From contig NZ_CP163443.1 in assembly GCF_041053055.1 (NCBI RefSeq), forward strand, positions 8,353,001-8,417,000: a stretch of DNA of 64,000 nt. Direction: 5' to 3'. The DNA is from Streptomyces sp. R41 (GTDB lineage Bacteria > Actinomycetota > Actinomycetes > Streptomycetales > Streptomycetaceae). The notes below the pieces were generated by a model. That model did no database searches. It was not told where the DNA came from and saw nothing but the letters and a program-made list of their open reading frames with translations. The position numbers and the translations under genes are program-made. Every line of letters starts with the position of its first letter. Position 1 is the first letter of the stretch. Of this stretch, positions 1-8,457 are shown one piece after another.

Positions 1-1
1 C

Positions 2-625
2 GGCATGCTGCGCCAGGCCATGGGCACGGCCATGCAGGTCGGCCAGCGCGCGCTGGCGGGCGAGTCGCTGGCGTTCCAGTACTTCACGTCGACGGGAGGC
101 GAGGGCACCGTCGGCTTCGCGGGCGTGCTGCCCGGCGAGATGCGCGCCCTGGAGCTCGACGGCACGCGCGCGTGGTTCGCGGAGAAGGACGCCTTCGTGG
201 CGGCGGAGTCGAGCGTGGAGTTCGGGATCGCCTTCCAGGGCGGCCGGACCGGGCGCAGCGGCGGCGAGGGCTTCGTCCTGGAGAAGTTCACCGGGCGCGG
301 GACCGTGATCATCGCCGGTGCGGGCAATTTCATCGACCTCAATCCGGCCGACTTCGGCGGGCGCATCGAGGTCGACACGGGCTGCGTCGTCGCCTTCGAG
401 GAGGGCATCCAGTACGGCGTCCAGCGCGTCGGCGGCCTCAACCGGCAGGGGGTGATGAACGCCGTCTTCGGCGGCGAGGGGCTGTCCCTGGCCACCCTGG
501 AGGGCAACGGGCGCGTGATCCTGCAGTCCCTCACCATCGAGAGCCTCGCCAACGCCCTGAAGAAGGCCCAGGGCGGCGACAAGCAGGGCCCGACCGGAGG
601 GCTGTTCTCGACGCACGCCGGATGA
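2..625 (+). CDS. AIM24 family protein, 5' end cut by window
   Basis: The reading frame is open from the first bases, so the start lies outside the window; the first ATG at 5 is probably internal. The 206 visible residues look like the AIM24 / TIGR00266-type beta-rich fold: repeated Gly-rich strands, an 'FVLEKFTGRGTVIIAGAGNF' core and a late helix 'LTIESLANALKKA'. The bacterial family has no settled biochemical role; the mitochondrial relative AIM24 is linked to inner-membrane organisation. No signal peptide or membrane segment is visible in this part. The next gene starts 74 bp downstream on the same strand. Family call is fairly sure; function unknown. Confidence 0.7.
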   Translation, partial: GMLRQAMGTAMQVGQRALAGESLAFQYFTSTGGEGTVGFAGVLPGEMRALELDGTRAWFAEKDAFVAAESSVEFGIAFQGGRTGRSGGEGFVLEKFTGRGTVIIAGAGNFIDLNPADFGGRIEVDTGCVVAFEEGIQYGVQRVGGLNRQGVMNAVFGGEGLSLATLEGNGRVILQSLTIESLANALKKAQGGDKQGPTGGLFSTHAG

Positions 626-699
626 AGCGATGAGTTGCGGGGACCGGTGCGGTCTGAAGTGATGACCAAGGGCCCCGCACCAGAAAGCAGGCACCCGAC

Positions 700-1326
700 A
701 TGGGCAAGCTCGTCTCCACCATCTTCGTCACTCTCGACGGCGTCTACCAGGCCCCCGGCGGCCCCCAGGAGGACCCCCGCGGCGGCTTCGAGCACGGCGG
801 CTGGAGTTTTCCGTACGGCGACGAGGACTTCGGCCGGTTCATCAACGAGGTCTTCGACCGCGTGGGCGCCTTCCTGCTCGGTCGCCGTACGTACGACATC
901 TTCGCTTCGTTCTGGCCGAAGATGACCGACCCCGCCGACCCGGTCGCCTCCAGGCTGAACGCGCTGCCGAAGTACGTCGCCTCGTCCAGCCTCACCGAGC
1001 CCGACTGGGCCGGCACGACCGTGATCGGCGGTGACCTCGCCAAGGAGGTCACCGCCCTCAAGGAGCGCACCGACGGCGAACTCCAGGTTCACGGCAGCGG
1101 AGCCCTCGTTCAGTCCCTGCTCGCCCTGGACCTCGTCGACACGATCCACGTACTGACCTTCCCGGTCGTACTCGGCGCCGGGCTGCGCCTGTTCACCGAG
1201 GGCTCCGTCCCGACGGCCTTCCGGCACACCGGCGGCCGTGTCACCGCCTCCGGGATCTCCATCCAGTCGTACGACTCGGCAGGCCGCCCGGAGTACGGCT
1301 CGTACGAGCTCCCGGAAAACGCCTAG
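700..1326 (+). CDS. RibD C-terminal / DHFR-family reductase
   Basis: A 208-residue soluble protein of the small 'dihydrofolate reductase family' related to the C-terminal domain of RibD (YwjB/YyaP-like). The N-terminus 'KLVSTIFVTLDGVYQAPGG' is the usual first strand and loop. 'FLLGRRTYDIF' follows, then 'VIGGDLAKEVTALKE' and 'LQVHGSGALVQSLLALDLVDTIHVLTFPVVLGAG' (positions about 125-165) supply the typical NADPH-side motifs. These proteins are often listed as reductases but few have a proven substrate, and this one should not be read as folate DHFR. The ATG at 700 follows a purine stretch (AAAGCAGG). It stands alone, 61 bp ahead of the region before the EamA gene. Confidence 0.8.
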   Translation: MGKLVSTIFVTLDGVYQAPGGPQEDPRGGFEHGGWSFPYGDEDFGRFINEVFDRVGAFLLGRRTYDIFASFWPKMTDPADPVASRLNALPKYVASSSLTEPDWAGTTVIGGDLAKEVTALKERTDGELQVHGSGALVQSLLALDLVDTIHVLTFPVVLGAGLRLFTEGSVPTAFRHTGGRVTASGISIQSYDSAGRPEYGSYELPENA

Positions 1327-1420
1327 TCACGCCGCCGCCGCATAGGTACGGTGATCGTTCCCGTGCGAGCCGCCGCCGTCTCCACGCATGCCCGTTCGCA
1401 GGAGACCCGGAGCCGCTCCC

Positions 1421-2326
1421 ATGTCGTCGATCGCCGTACCCGCCGCGCTCGCGCCCCGCCGCGCCTGGCTCACCGACCTGCCCGTGCTGCTCGTGGCGGT
1501 GGTGTGGGGTGCCAGCTATCTCGCGGCCAAGGACATCACCACCGCGCGGACGGTGATCGCCGTCCTCGTGCTGCGTTTCGCGGTCGTGCTGCCGGTGCTG
1601 GTGACCGCGGGATGGCGAGCGCTGCGGGCCCTGACGGCGGCGCAGTGGCGCGGGGCCGGAGCGCTCGGGCTGATCCTGAGCGGGATCTTCCTCCTGGAGA
1701 CGTACGGCGTCGTCCACACCTCGGCGACCAACGCCGGTCTCATCATCAGCCTCACCATGATCTTCACGCCGCTCGCCGAAGCTGCCGTGACCCGCGTACG
1801 CCCCTCACGCGCGTTCCTCGCCGCGGCCGGTGTCTCCGTGCTCGGCGTCGTGCTGCTCACCCAGGGCGGTGGCTTCACCCCTCCCTCGCTCGGCGATCTG
1901 CTGATGCTCCTCGCGGCCCTCGCCCGGACCGTGCACGTGCTCGCGATGTCCCGCATCAAGTCGGTCCAGGGCGCCGACGCGCTGCCGCTGACCACCGTCC
2001 AACTGGGCGCCGCCGTGGCGGTGTTCGCCGTGCTGTCGACCGGCGCCGACGCCACGCCGTGGAGCACGGCCGCGGGCTTCGGTGCGCGGGAGTGGGCCGG
2101 GCTGCTGTTCCTCTCCGTGTTCTGCACGCTGTTCGCCTTCTTCGTGCAGATGTGGGCGGTGCGCCGGACGTCGCCGTCCCGGGTCAGCCTGCTGCTGGGA
2201 ACCGAGCCCCTGTGGGCCGCCGCGGCGGGCATCGCCCTCGGTGGTGAGCGCCTCGGGGCGCTGGGCCTGGTGGGAGGCGTACTGGTGCTCGCGGGGACCG
2301 CGTGGGGACGGCGCGCGGCAGGTTAA
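1421..2326 (+). CDS. EamA/DMT-family transporter
   Basis: A 301-residue integral membrane protein with about ten hydrophobic helices arranged as two EamA repeats. 'VVWGASYLAAKDIT' near the N-terminus and 'SVFCTLFAFFVQMWAVRRTSPSRVSLLLGTEPLWAAAAG' near the C-terminus are the paired family signatures. Members export amino acids, nucleosides or drug-like metabolites by proton exchange; the substrate cannot be read here. I place the start at the ATG at 1421, with GGAG about 8 nt upstream, rather than the in-frame ATG at 1388, which adds a polar stretch. Monocistronic by position. Confidence 0.85.
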   Translation: MSSIAVPAALAPRRAWLTDLPVLLVAVVWGASYLAAKDITTARTVIAVLVLRFAVVLPVLVTAGWRALRALTAAQWRGAGALGLILSGIFLLETYGVVHTSATNAGLIISLTMIFTPLAEAAVTRVRPSRAFLAAAGVSVLGVVLLTQGGGFTPPSLGDLLMLLAALARTVHVLAMSRIKSVQGADALPLTTVQLGAAVAVFAVLSTGADATPWSTAAGFGAREWAGLLFLSVFCTLFAFFVQMWAVRRTSPSRVSLLLGTEPLWAAAAGIALGGERLGALGLVGGVLVLAGTAWGRRAAG

Positions 2327-2369
2327 CTCGCGGAAAATTCAACGGACTTGGCGGGAGAAATCCTCTACC

Positions 2370-2406
2370 TTGACATTGACATGCCATGGTCTACGCGCGT
2401 CATTCT
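2370..2406 (+). promoter_or_regulatory. candidate promoter of the RNase gene, leaderless
   Basis: Two overlapping TTGACA hexamers occur at 2370-2375 and 2376-2381. CATTCT at 2401-2406 lies 19 nt after the second and 6 nt before the ATG at 2413. There is no purine-rich ribosome-binding site before either possible ATG. This fits a vegetative promoter giving a leaderless transcript that begins at the ATG. Confidence 0.45.
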
Positions 2407-2412
2407 AAGTCC

Positions 2413-2805
2413 ATGAGATTCCCCCCACGCACCACTCGCATCGGCGCTCTGGTCGCCCTCATGTCCGCCCTGCTCATCGGTGGTACCGCCGTAGCCCCCG
2501 CCAACGCGGCGGCCACCTCCGTGGGCAGCATCTGTTACAGCGACCTGCCGTCCCAGGCGTACGACACGCTCGACCTCATCGCGTCGGGCGGTCCCTTCCC
2601 CTACTCCCAGGACGGCACCGTCTTCCAGAACCGGGAGGGTGTCCTGCCCTCCCAGTCCACGGGCTACTACCACGAGTACACGGTGATCACGCCCGGCTCC
2701 TCCACGCGCGGTGCCCGGCGCATCGTCACCGGTGAGGAGTACCAGGAGGACTACTACACCGCGGACCACTACGCCACGTTCGATCTGATCGACTTCGGCT
2801 GCTGA
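2413..2805 (+). CDS. secreted guanyl-specific ribonuclease, RNase Sa type
   Basis: A 130-residue precursor with a signal peptide (RTTR, hydrophobic core, ANA cleavage region) and a mature part of about 95 residues that matches RNase Sa from Streptomyces almost end to end as I remember it. It cleaves RNA 3' of guanosine outside the cell. Conserved elements are 'GPFPYSQDG' and 'VFQNRE', 'YYHEYTVITPG' with the general-base Glu, 'TRGARR' with the two active-site Arg, and 'DHYATF' with the catalytic His. One Cys near each end (SIC and FGC) forms the family disulfide. The start at 2413 is preferred over ATG 2386 because it sits properly after the -10-like hexamer. No barstar-type inhibitor gene lies beside it, as expected for an enzyme toxic only if retained inside. 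Confidence 0.93.
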   Translation: MRFPPRTTRIGALVALMSALLIGGTAVAPANAAATSVGSICYSDLPSQAYDTLDLIASGGPFPYSQDGTVFQNREGVLPSQSTGYYHEYTVITPGSSTRGARRIVTGEEYQEDYYTADHYATFDLIDFGC

Positions 2806-2844
2806 TCCGCCGGTGACCCGGTCCGCCGGAGGTCCGGTCCGCGT

Positions 2845-3051
2845 TCAGCCGGACTTCCGGCTCTCGGCGGCCGCGAACAGCGCGAACGCCAGCACGAGGA
2901 GTGCGACGCTCGCGTAGATCTCGTAGCCGTCGAGGACGCCGAGCCGCTGTACGAGCCCCCACCCGTGCAGTCGGCCGGTGACCTCGTGCACCAGGCCCAG
3001 AGCGCCCTGCACCAGGGCGACAAAACCGAGTAGCTCCAGAATCCGTTTCAT
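2845..3051 (-). CDS. small two-helix membrane protein
   Basis: A 68-residue protein starting MKRILELLGF with two hydrophobic stretches (residues about 5-22 and 46-62) separated by 'LHGWGLVQRLGVLDGYEIYAS'. GAGGG lies about 8 nt upstream of the ATG. The layout resembles small actinobacterial membrane proteins with no assigned role. It faces the RNase gene tail-to-tail (about 40 bp apart), with GC-rich sequence between them able to fold but without a clean terminator. A longer N-terminal extension in the same frame has no membrane or family features and is rejected. Confidence 0.65.
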   Translation of the reverse strand: MKRILELLGFVALVQGALGLVHEVTGRLHGWGLVQRLGVLDGYEIYASVALLVLAFALFAAAESRKSG

Positions 3052-3230
3052 GTGATGACCCTCGCCCCGCGGACCCCCCACGTTCATCGGCCGCGGGGCG
3101 AGGCATGTCCGACCGAAGTCGCCGGTCGCGGTGACGAGGGTCGGACGAAAGTCTGAAGGGGTGCGACTTTGGTCGGTGATACCGGTCGCATGGAGGTGGC
3201 GGCGGGCGCGCCTGCGTAGATTTGTCGACC

Positions 3231-4535
3231 GTGAGTGGTGACAATCCGGCGCGCGAGCCGGCGTCTTGGCCGGCGGGGCCGACCGGGCGGATGGTGCCCG
3301 AGGTGCAGGCACTGCCCGGGCGGCGATGGCTGCTGCCCTCGGCCGTGGTCGCCGAGTTGGACCCCGACGCCGAGCGCGCGGGCCGCTCCGGACGGCCGCG
3401 CCGAACCGTGCGCGACTGGGTCGTCGACTTCGGGTGCTTCCTGCTGGCCGTCGCCATCGGGCTGGCGGCCGCGGACGCGCTGACCCACGACCCGAACACC
3501 CCGCACGGTCTCGCCGTCGCCGACCAGTGGCTCGGCGCGCTCGCCTGCGCCGCCGTCTGGTTCCGGCGCCGTTGGCCGCTGGGGCTCGCCATCGCCATGA
3601 TCCCCGTCGGGCTGGCCTCGAACACCGCCGGCGGCGCGGGCATGGTCGCCCTCTTCACCCTCGCCGTGCACCGGCCCTTCAAGTACGTGGCCTGGCTCGC
3701 CGGTGTCCAGCTCGCACTGATTCCCGCCTTCTTCTGGCTGCGCCCCGACCCCGATCTGCCGTACGTCGCCGCCGTCGCCGTCACCGCGCTGCTCACCTCG
3801 GCGGTGGTCGGCTGGGGCATGTTCGTACGGTCCAAGCGTCAGCTCATGCTGAGTCTGCGGGACCGGGCGCGGCGGGCCGAGACCGAGGCGGCGCTGCGGG
3901 CCGAGCAGGCGCAGCGGCTCGCGCGCGAGGCCATCGCGCGCGAGATGCACGACGTGCTCGCGCACCGGCTCACCCTGCTGAGCGTGCACGCGGGGGCGCT
4001 GGAGTTCCGGCCGGACGCGCCCCAAGAGGAGGTCGCGCGGGCGGCCGGGGTGATCCGGGAGAGCGCGCACGAGGCGCTGCAGGACCTGCGGGAGATCATC
4101 GGCGTCCTGCGGGCCGGGGACTCCGACGACGCCGGGCGGCCGCAGCCGACGCTCGCCGCGCTCGACGGGCTGGTCACCGAGTCCCGCTCGGCCGGCATGA
4201 AGGTCGTCCTCGACAACCGCGTCACCGATCCGGCCGCCGTCCCCGCCTCCGTCGGACGCACCGCGTACCGGATCGCCCAGGAGGGCCTGACGAACGCCCG
4301 CAAGCACGCGCCGGGCGCGGAGGTGACCGTGACGGTTCGCGGAGCCCCCGGAGACGGCCTGACCATCTCCGTCCGCAACCCCGCGCCGCCGGGTGACATC
4401 CCCCATGTCCCCGGTTCGGGGCAGGGACTGATCGGCCTGACGGAGCGGGCGACCCTGGCCGGCGGCTGGTTGGAGCACGGGGCCGAGGGGGACGGGGGCT
4501 TTCTGGTGCGGGCGTGGCTGCCGTGGGGCGATTGA
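3231..4535 (+). CDS. two-component sensor histidine kinase, DesK/NarL-partner type
   Basis: A 434-residue membrane sensor. After about 60 polar residues come five or six hydrophobic helices (to about residue 195), a short coiled linker and a HisKA_3 dimerisation domain. The phospho-acceptor is His about 240 in 'REMHDVLAHRLTLLSVHAG'. The C-terminal HATPase domain has an N-box-like 'YRIAQEGLTNARKHA' and a G-box 'GSGQGLIGLTERATLAGG'. Such kinases partner NarL/FixJ-type regulators. The nearest one (5986-6657) is separated by an oppositely oriented quinone reductase, so pairing is plausible but not shown. GTG 3231 is chosen because TAGATT at 3217-3222 would give a leaderless mRNA; TTG 3222 is an alternative. 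Confidence 0.88.
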   Translation: MSGDNPAREPASWPAGPTGRMVPEVQALPGRRWLLPSAVVAELDPDAERAGRSGRPRRTVRDWVVDFGCFLLAVAIGLAAADALTHDPNTPHGLAVADQWLGALACAAVWFRRRWPLGLAIAMIPVGLASNTAGGAGMVALFTLAVHRPFKYVAWLAGVQLALIPAFFWLRPDPDLPYVAAVAVTALLTSAVVGWGMFVRSKRQLMLSLRDRARRAETEAALRAEQAQRLAREAIAREMHDVLAHRLTLLSVHAGALEFRPDAPQEEVARAAGVIRESAHEALQDLREIIGVLRAGDSDDAGRPQPTLAALDGLVTESRSAGMKVVLDNRVTDPAAVPASVGRTAYRIAQEGLTNARKHAPGAEVTVTVRGAPGDGLTISVRNPAPPGDIPHVPGSGQGLIGLTERATLAGGWLEHGAEGDGGFLVRAWLPWGD

Positions 4536-4566
4536 CGCGCGGGCCGCGGGCAGGTGAGGGCTGGTC

Positions 4567-4608
4567 GCGCAGTTCCCCGCGCCCCTTCAGGGGCGCGGGG
4601 AACTGCGC
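4567..4608. terminator. 19-bp stem hairpin between convergent genes
   Basis: A perfect inverted repeat with 19-bp arms (GCGCAGTTCCCCGCGCCCC) and a TTCA loop, followed by TCTTTTAAG. It lies between the convergent kinase and quinone reductase genes. This exact palindrome is, from memory, one of the most common intergenic repeats in Streptomyces genomes, so it doubles as a dispersed repeat and a bidirectional terminator. Confidence 0.8.
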
Positions 4609-4706
4609 AATCTTTTAAGCGGGGGTCTGGGGGCGGCAGCCCCCAGGTACGGGACGGGTAGGGGCGGAGGGGGCGAAAAACGTCTGCCGGCCCCCCCCGC
4701 GACGGC

Positions 4707-5678
4707 TCAGGAGTCGGTGCGCAGGATCACCCGCATGCCATGCAGTTCCCCGCGCTCCATGCGCCGGTGGACCTCCGCCGCGGCGCTGAGCGGCAGCGTC
4801 TCCGTGGTGCGGGGCCGGAGCAGACCCTGGGAGAAGAGGTCGTTGATGGCGGCTGCCGCCGAGGCGAGCTCCTCGGTGCTGGCGTGGGAGATGGCGAAGC
4901 CCCGTACGGACGCGTCCTTCATGTAGAGGGGACCCACCGGGAGGACGGGTTCGTCCTTGGCGCCGGCCATGAGGACGATACGGCCGCGACGGGCGAGCAG
5001 GGCGACGGCGGAGACGAGGTCGTTGTGGCCGGAGGTGTCGACATGGAGGTCGACTCCGCCGCGGGCCAGCTCCGAGAGGCGCCGGGTGAGCTCGGGATCG
5101 CGGTAGTCCACCACCTCGGAGGCTCCCAGGCCCCGGCAGTAGTCGTGGTCGCGCGCCGACGCCGTCGCGATGACACGGGCTCCCGCACGGACGGCGAGGA
5201 CCACCAGCACGGCGCCCACGTTTCCCGCGGCTCCGCCCACCAGGACTGTCTCGCCACGGCACAGGCCACCGTGGGTGAACAGGGCGAGATACGCGGCAGC
5301 GGCCGGGTGGACCACGGCCACCGCGACCTCGGGAGGTACATCCGGAGGGAGCGGGTAGAGCCGGTCGACAGGCACCGCCGCCTGCTCGGCCGCCGCACCC
5401 TGACGGCCGCCGTGGCCGAGGCTGTTGCACCACACGGCGTCGCCGACGGCGAACCCGCCCCCGGCCGACGCGACCGTGCCCACAAGGTCCCGGCCGATGA
5501 CGAAGGGGAACTCCAGCGGCGTACGGAAGACCCCTGAACGGACAAAGGCGTCCACGGGGTTGACCGTGGTGGCCCGTACGTCGACGAGGACCTCGTCGGG
5601 ACCCGGCACGGGTGCGGCGAACTCTCCGTAGCGAATGACGTCGGGTGGGCCGAGTTGTTCGACGTAAGCGGCACGCAT
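4707..5678 (-). CDS. zinc-independent MDR oxidoreductase (NADPH:quinone reductase family)
   Basis: A 323-residue medium-chain dehydrogenase/reductase. The GroES-like N-terminal half has 'PGPDEVLVDVRATTVNPVDAFVRSG', where the quinone-reductase subgroup has no catalytic zinc Cys. The Rossmann half carries the nucleotide motif 'VLVGGAAGNVGAVLVVLA' and 'GASEVVDYRDPEL'. These enzymes reduce quinones or enones with NADPH; the substrate is not predictable. ATG 5678 (MRAAYVEQLGPP) fits family N-termini better than the upstream ATG 5696. It is transcribed against the kinase and divergently from the response regulator, with about 300 bp of upstream sequence. Confidence 0.85.
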   Translation of the reverse strand: MRAAYVEQLGPPDVIRYGEFAAPVPGPDEVLVDVRATTVNPVDAFVRSGVFRTPLEFPFVIGRDLVGTVASAGGGFAVGDAVWCNSLGHGGRQGAAAEQAAVPVDRLYPLPPDVPPEVAVAVVHPAAAAYLALFTHGGLCRGETVLVGGAAGNVGAVLVVLAVRAGARVIATASARDHDYCRGLGASEVVDYRDPELTRRLSELARGGVDLHVDTSGHNDLVSAVALLARRGRIVLMAGAKDEPVLPVGPLYMKDASVRGFAISHASTEELASAAAAINDLFSQGLLRPRTTETLPLSAAAEVHRRMERGELHGMRVILRTDS

Positions 5679-5985
5679 GGCCAAGGTTCCTTCCACCGCG
5701 GGGGCGCGCTCGCGCGAAGCCCGCGCGTTCCCGTCAAGTCGCCGTCAAGCCGTCATCAAGTCGCGGTCCAGGTACCCGGGATTTCCGCCCGTCGCGACCT
5801 GACGGACCCTCACGGGCATTCTTGCCCCGGCTTCCCGACCGGCGCGGCATTCCGGGCACCAGCGGTGAGTCGCGCGGGGCGGCGCGGAGCACGCGCACCG
5901 AGAAAAGGATCTGACGGCGCTTGTTTGAGACCTCCTGATCGGAAGCGTCCTGGTCGCAGACGGGCGACCTGGTTAGGTGGATCCC

Positions 5986-6657
5986 ATGACTGCGATCCGA
6001 CTGCTGCTCGTCGACGACGACCCCCTGGTGAGAGCCGGCCTGTCCTTCATGATGGGCGGCGCCGACGACATCGAGATCGTCGGAGAGGCCGCCGACGGGA
6101 GCGAGGTGGAAGCGCTCGTCGACCGCACCCGCCCGGACGTCGTCCTGATGGACATCCGGATGCCGACGGTCGATGGACTCACCGCCACGGAGAGGCTGCG
6201 CGGCCGCCAGGAGGCGCCGCAGGTCGTGGTCCTGACCACCTTCCACGCCGACGAGCAGGTGTTGCGGGCGCTGCGCGCGGGGGCGGCCGGGTTCGTACTG
6301 AAGGACACCCCGCCCGCGGAGATCCTCGCGGCGGTGAGGCGGGTGGCGGCGGGTGATCCCGTGCTGTCGCCCACCGTCACCCGCCAGTTGATGGAGCACG
6401 CGGCCGGCGGCGCGCCCGACACCCGCCGTGCGACCGCCCGCGACCGGGTCGCCTCCCTCAACGACCGGGAACGCGAGGTCGCCGTCTCCGTAGGGCAAGG
6501 CAGGTCGAACGCGGAGATCGCCGCCGAACTCTTCATGAGCGTCGCCACCGTCAAGACCCACGTCTCGCGCATCCTGGCCAAGCTCGGCCTCAACAACCGT
6601 GTACAGATCGCCCTGTTGACATACGACGCCGGGCTTCTGGAGGAGGACGGGCACTGA
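5986..6657 (+). CDS. NarL/FixJ-family response regulator
   Basis: A 223-residue regulator. The receiver domain (1-120) has the acidic pair 'LLVDDDP', phospho-acceptor Asp56 in 'VLMDIRMP', Thr in 'VVLTTFH' and Lys in 'FVLKDTPP'. The LuxR-type HTH (about 155-215) reads 'LNDREREVAVSVGQGRSNAEIAAELFMSVATVKTHVSRILAKLG'. ATG 5986 is taken because AGGTGG stands just upstream; an in-frame GTG at 5977 also exists. The upstream 300 bp separate it from the divergent quinone reductase. The likely partner is the DesK-type kinase at 3231-4535 on the same strand, by inference only. Its last codons are repeated downstream (see the repeat at 6643). Confidence 0.9.
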   Translation: MTAIRLLLVDDDPLVRAGLSFMMGGADDIEIVGEAADGSEVEALVDRTRPDVVLMDIRMPTVDGLTATERLRGRQEAPQVVVLTTFHADEQVLRALRAGAAGFVLKDTPPAEILAAVRRVAAGDPVLSPTVTRQLMEHAAGGAPDTRRATARDRVASLNDREREVAVSVGQGRSNAEIAAELFMSVATVKTHVSRILAKLGLNNRVQIALLTYDAGLLEEDGH

Positions 6658-6707
6658 GAGGACGGCACTGAGGGGAGGACGGCACCGAGGGGAGGTCGGG
6701 CACTGAT
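6643..6707 (+). repeat. four 15-17 bp tandem units starting in the regulator's last codons
   Basis: Units GAGGACGGGCACTGA, GAGGACGGCACTGAGGG, GAGGACGGCACCGAGGG and GAGGTCGGGCACTGAT run from 6643. The first unit is coding and ends with the stop codon of the response regulator; the others follow in the intergenic space before the P450 gene. TGATCGGGG then recurs at 6704 and 6724. Confidence 0.8.
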
Positions 6708-6749
6708 CGGGGGCCGCGATCGTTGATCGGGGCAACGGGAGGAGCAACC

Positions 6750-7922
6750 ATGATCGACCTGGGGGAGTACGGGGCGCGGTTCACGGCGGACCCGTATCCG
6801 GTGTACGCGGCACTGCGTGAGCGAGGTCCCGTGCACTGGGTGCGCACGCCACCACCCGGTGCGTACGAGGGCTGGCTCGTCGTGGGGTACGAGGAGGCGC
6901 GGGCCGCCCTCGCCGACCCGAGGCTGTCCAAGGACAGCACCAAAATGGGGCTGAGCTCGCTCGAAGAGGAGCTGATGGGCCGGTATGTGCTGATCAGCGA
7001 CCCGCCCGAGCACACCCGGCTGCGCTCGCTCGTCGCGGGCGCGTTCACCATGCGGCGGGTTGAGGCGCTGCGCCCGCGCGTCCAGCAGATCACCGACGAG
7101 TTGCTGGACGAGATGCTGCCGAAGGGCCGCGCCGACCTCGTGGACTCCTTCGCCTATCCGCTGCCCATCACGGTCATCTGCGAGCTCCTCGGCGTCCCCG
7201 ACATCGACCGGGAGGCCTTCCGGGCCATGTCGAACGAGATCGTGGCCCCGTCCGGCGGAGACACCGAACTCGCCGCGATCGAGCAACTCGCCTCATACCT
7301 TGACGAGTTGATCGAGGACAAACGCTGCACGGCACCGGCCGACGACCTGCTCAGCGCCCTCATCCGTACCCGCGCGCAGGACGGCGACCGCCTCTCGCGC
7401 GACGAACTGCGCGGGATGGCGTTCATCCTGCTGGTCGCGGGCCACGAGACGACGGTCAACCTGATCACGACCGCGGTGCACACCCTGCTCACCCACCCGG
7501 ACCAACTCGCCGCGCTGCGGGCCGACATGACCCTCCTCGACGGCGCTGTGGAGGAGGTCCTGCGCTTCGAGGGACCGGTGGAGACGGCGACGTACCGCTA
7601 CGCGGCCGAGCCGATGGAGATCGGCGGCAGGTCCATCGCGGTGGGCGACCCGGTGATGATCGGCCTCGACGCCGCCGACCGCGACGCGGCGTACTGCCCG
7701 GACCGGCACCGCTTCGACGTCCACCGCGCCCCGCAGGGCCATCTCGCCTTCGGACATGGCATCCACTACTGCCTGGGCGCGCCCCTGGCCCGCCTCGAAG
7801 CCCGTGTCGCGCTGCGCTCCCTGCTGGAGCGATGCCCGGATCTCGAGCTCGACGGGCCCCCTGGGGACTGGCTGTCCGGCATGCTGATACGCGGCCTGCG
7901 CAGCCTGCCGGTGCGCTGGTGA
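6750..7922 (+). CDS. cytochrome P450 (bacterial class I)
   Basis: A 390-residue soluble P450 with all landmarks. The I-helix reads 'LLVAGHETTVNL', with the acid-alcohol pair in the HETT form. The K-helix ExxR is 'EEVLRFEGPVETATYR'. The haem loop 'FGHGIHYCLGAPLARLEA' has Cys about 341. It is a monooxygenase needing separate ferredoxin and reductase, which are not encoded nearby. It resembles the CYP105/107 groups of Streptomyces that act on macrolides, terpenoids or xenobiotics; the substrate is unknown and there is no biosynthetic cluster here. ATG 6750 is preceded by GGGAGGAG at good spacing. The next gene, a Cys/His-rich hypothetical, follows after 31 bp on the same strand. Confidence 0.95.
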   Translation: MIDLGEYGARFTADPYPVYAALRERGPVHWVRTPPPGAYEGWLVVGYEEARAALADPRLSKDSTKMGLSSLEEELMGRYVLISDPPEHTRLRSLVAGAFTMRRVEALRPRVQQITDELLDEMLPKGRADLVDSFAYPLPITVICELLGVPDIDREAFRAMSNEIVAPSGGDTELAAIEQLASYLDELIEDKRCTAPADDLLSALIRTRAQDGDRLSRDELRGMAFILLVAGHETTVNLITTAVHTLLTHPDQLAALRADMTLLDGAVEEVLRFEGPVETATYRYAAEPMEIGGRSIAVGDPVMIGLDAADRDAAYCPDRHRFDVHRAPQGHLAFGHGIHYCLGAPLARLEARVALRSLLERCPDLELDGPPGDWLSGMLIRGLRSLPVRW

Positions 7923-7953
7923 GCGGCCCCCTTCGACGAGAGGAGCGTCATCC

Positions 7954-8457
7954 GTGCTGCGTACGGCGGAGATCACCGCGGAGCTGACCGGCAAGGAGCT
8001 GCGCGGCTCCGACGCCCACCAGCTGTACTGGCGCTCCACATTGGAGTTCAGCCTGGACTGCTTCATCTGCGAGCGCACCGGCCGTACGACGGTCTTCGAG
8101 CGCGGGGCCGAGCGCGCACTGTGCTCCGGCAGTCGCAGCGGATTCAAGCGGCACCACACCGCCGCCAGGATCGCCGCGTTCGACACCACCAACGGCCGGG
8201 AGGGGCTGGCGGTCCGTGCCCTGATCGACTTCTGGTGGGCGCCCTTCACCGACACCCGGGACGGCAACAAGACAGCGGCGCCCACCAGCCACCCCTGGGT
8301 CCGGCTGCACCTGGGCTACTACTGCAAGGACGCCAAGGAGTCGGGCACCGACAGCATCCAGACCAACCTGGTGCGGCCGCACGAGCTGAAGTGCAAGCAC
8401 TGCGACCGGGTACTCGGAGTCGACGCACAGACCCCGGCGGTGCGCCTCCTCGTGTGA
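7954..8457 (+). CDS. hypothetical protein with paired Cys motifs, possibly metal-binding
   Basis: A 167-residue protein I do not recognise. It has 'LDCFICERTG' near residue 36 and 'LKCKHCDRVLG' near residue 148, two CxxC-type pairs that could form one zinc site, with an HH pair (FKRHHTAARIAAF) and many aromatic residues between ('IDFWWAPF', 'LHLGYYCKDAKESGTDS'). No signal or membrane segment. The GTG start has AGGAG 8 nt upstream. It follows the P450 closely and may be co-transcribed, but it is not a ferredoxin: the Cys spacing does not match Fe-S motifs. The stop codon lies inside the terminator hairpin at 8430-8474. Confidence 0.65.
   Translation: MLRTAEITAELTGKELRGSDAHQLYWRSTLEFSLDCFICERTGRTTVFERGAERALCSGSRSGFKRHHTAARIAAFDTTNGREGLAVRALIDFWWAPFTDTRDGNKTAAPTSHPWVRLHLGYYCKDAKESGTDSIQTNLVRPHELKCKHCDRVLGVDAQTPAVRLLV

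Noticed and set aside
6750..8457. A secondary-metabolite cluster around the P450
   Set aside because: No synthase, tailoring partner, ferredoxin or export gene of a pathway accompanies the P450; neighbours are regulatory and sugar-uptake genes.
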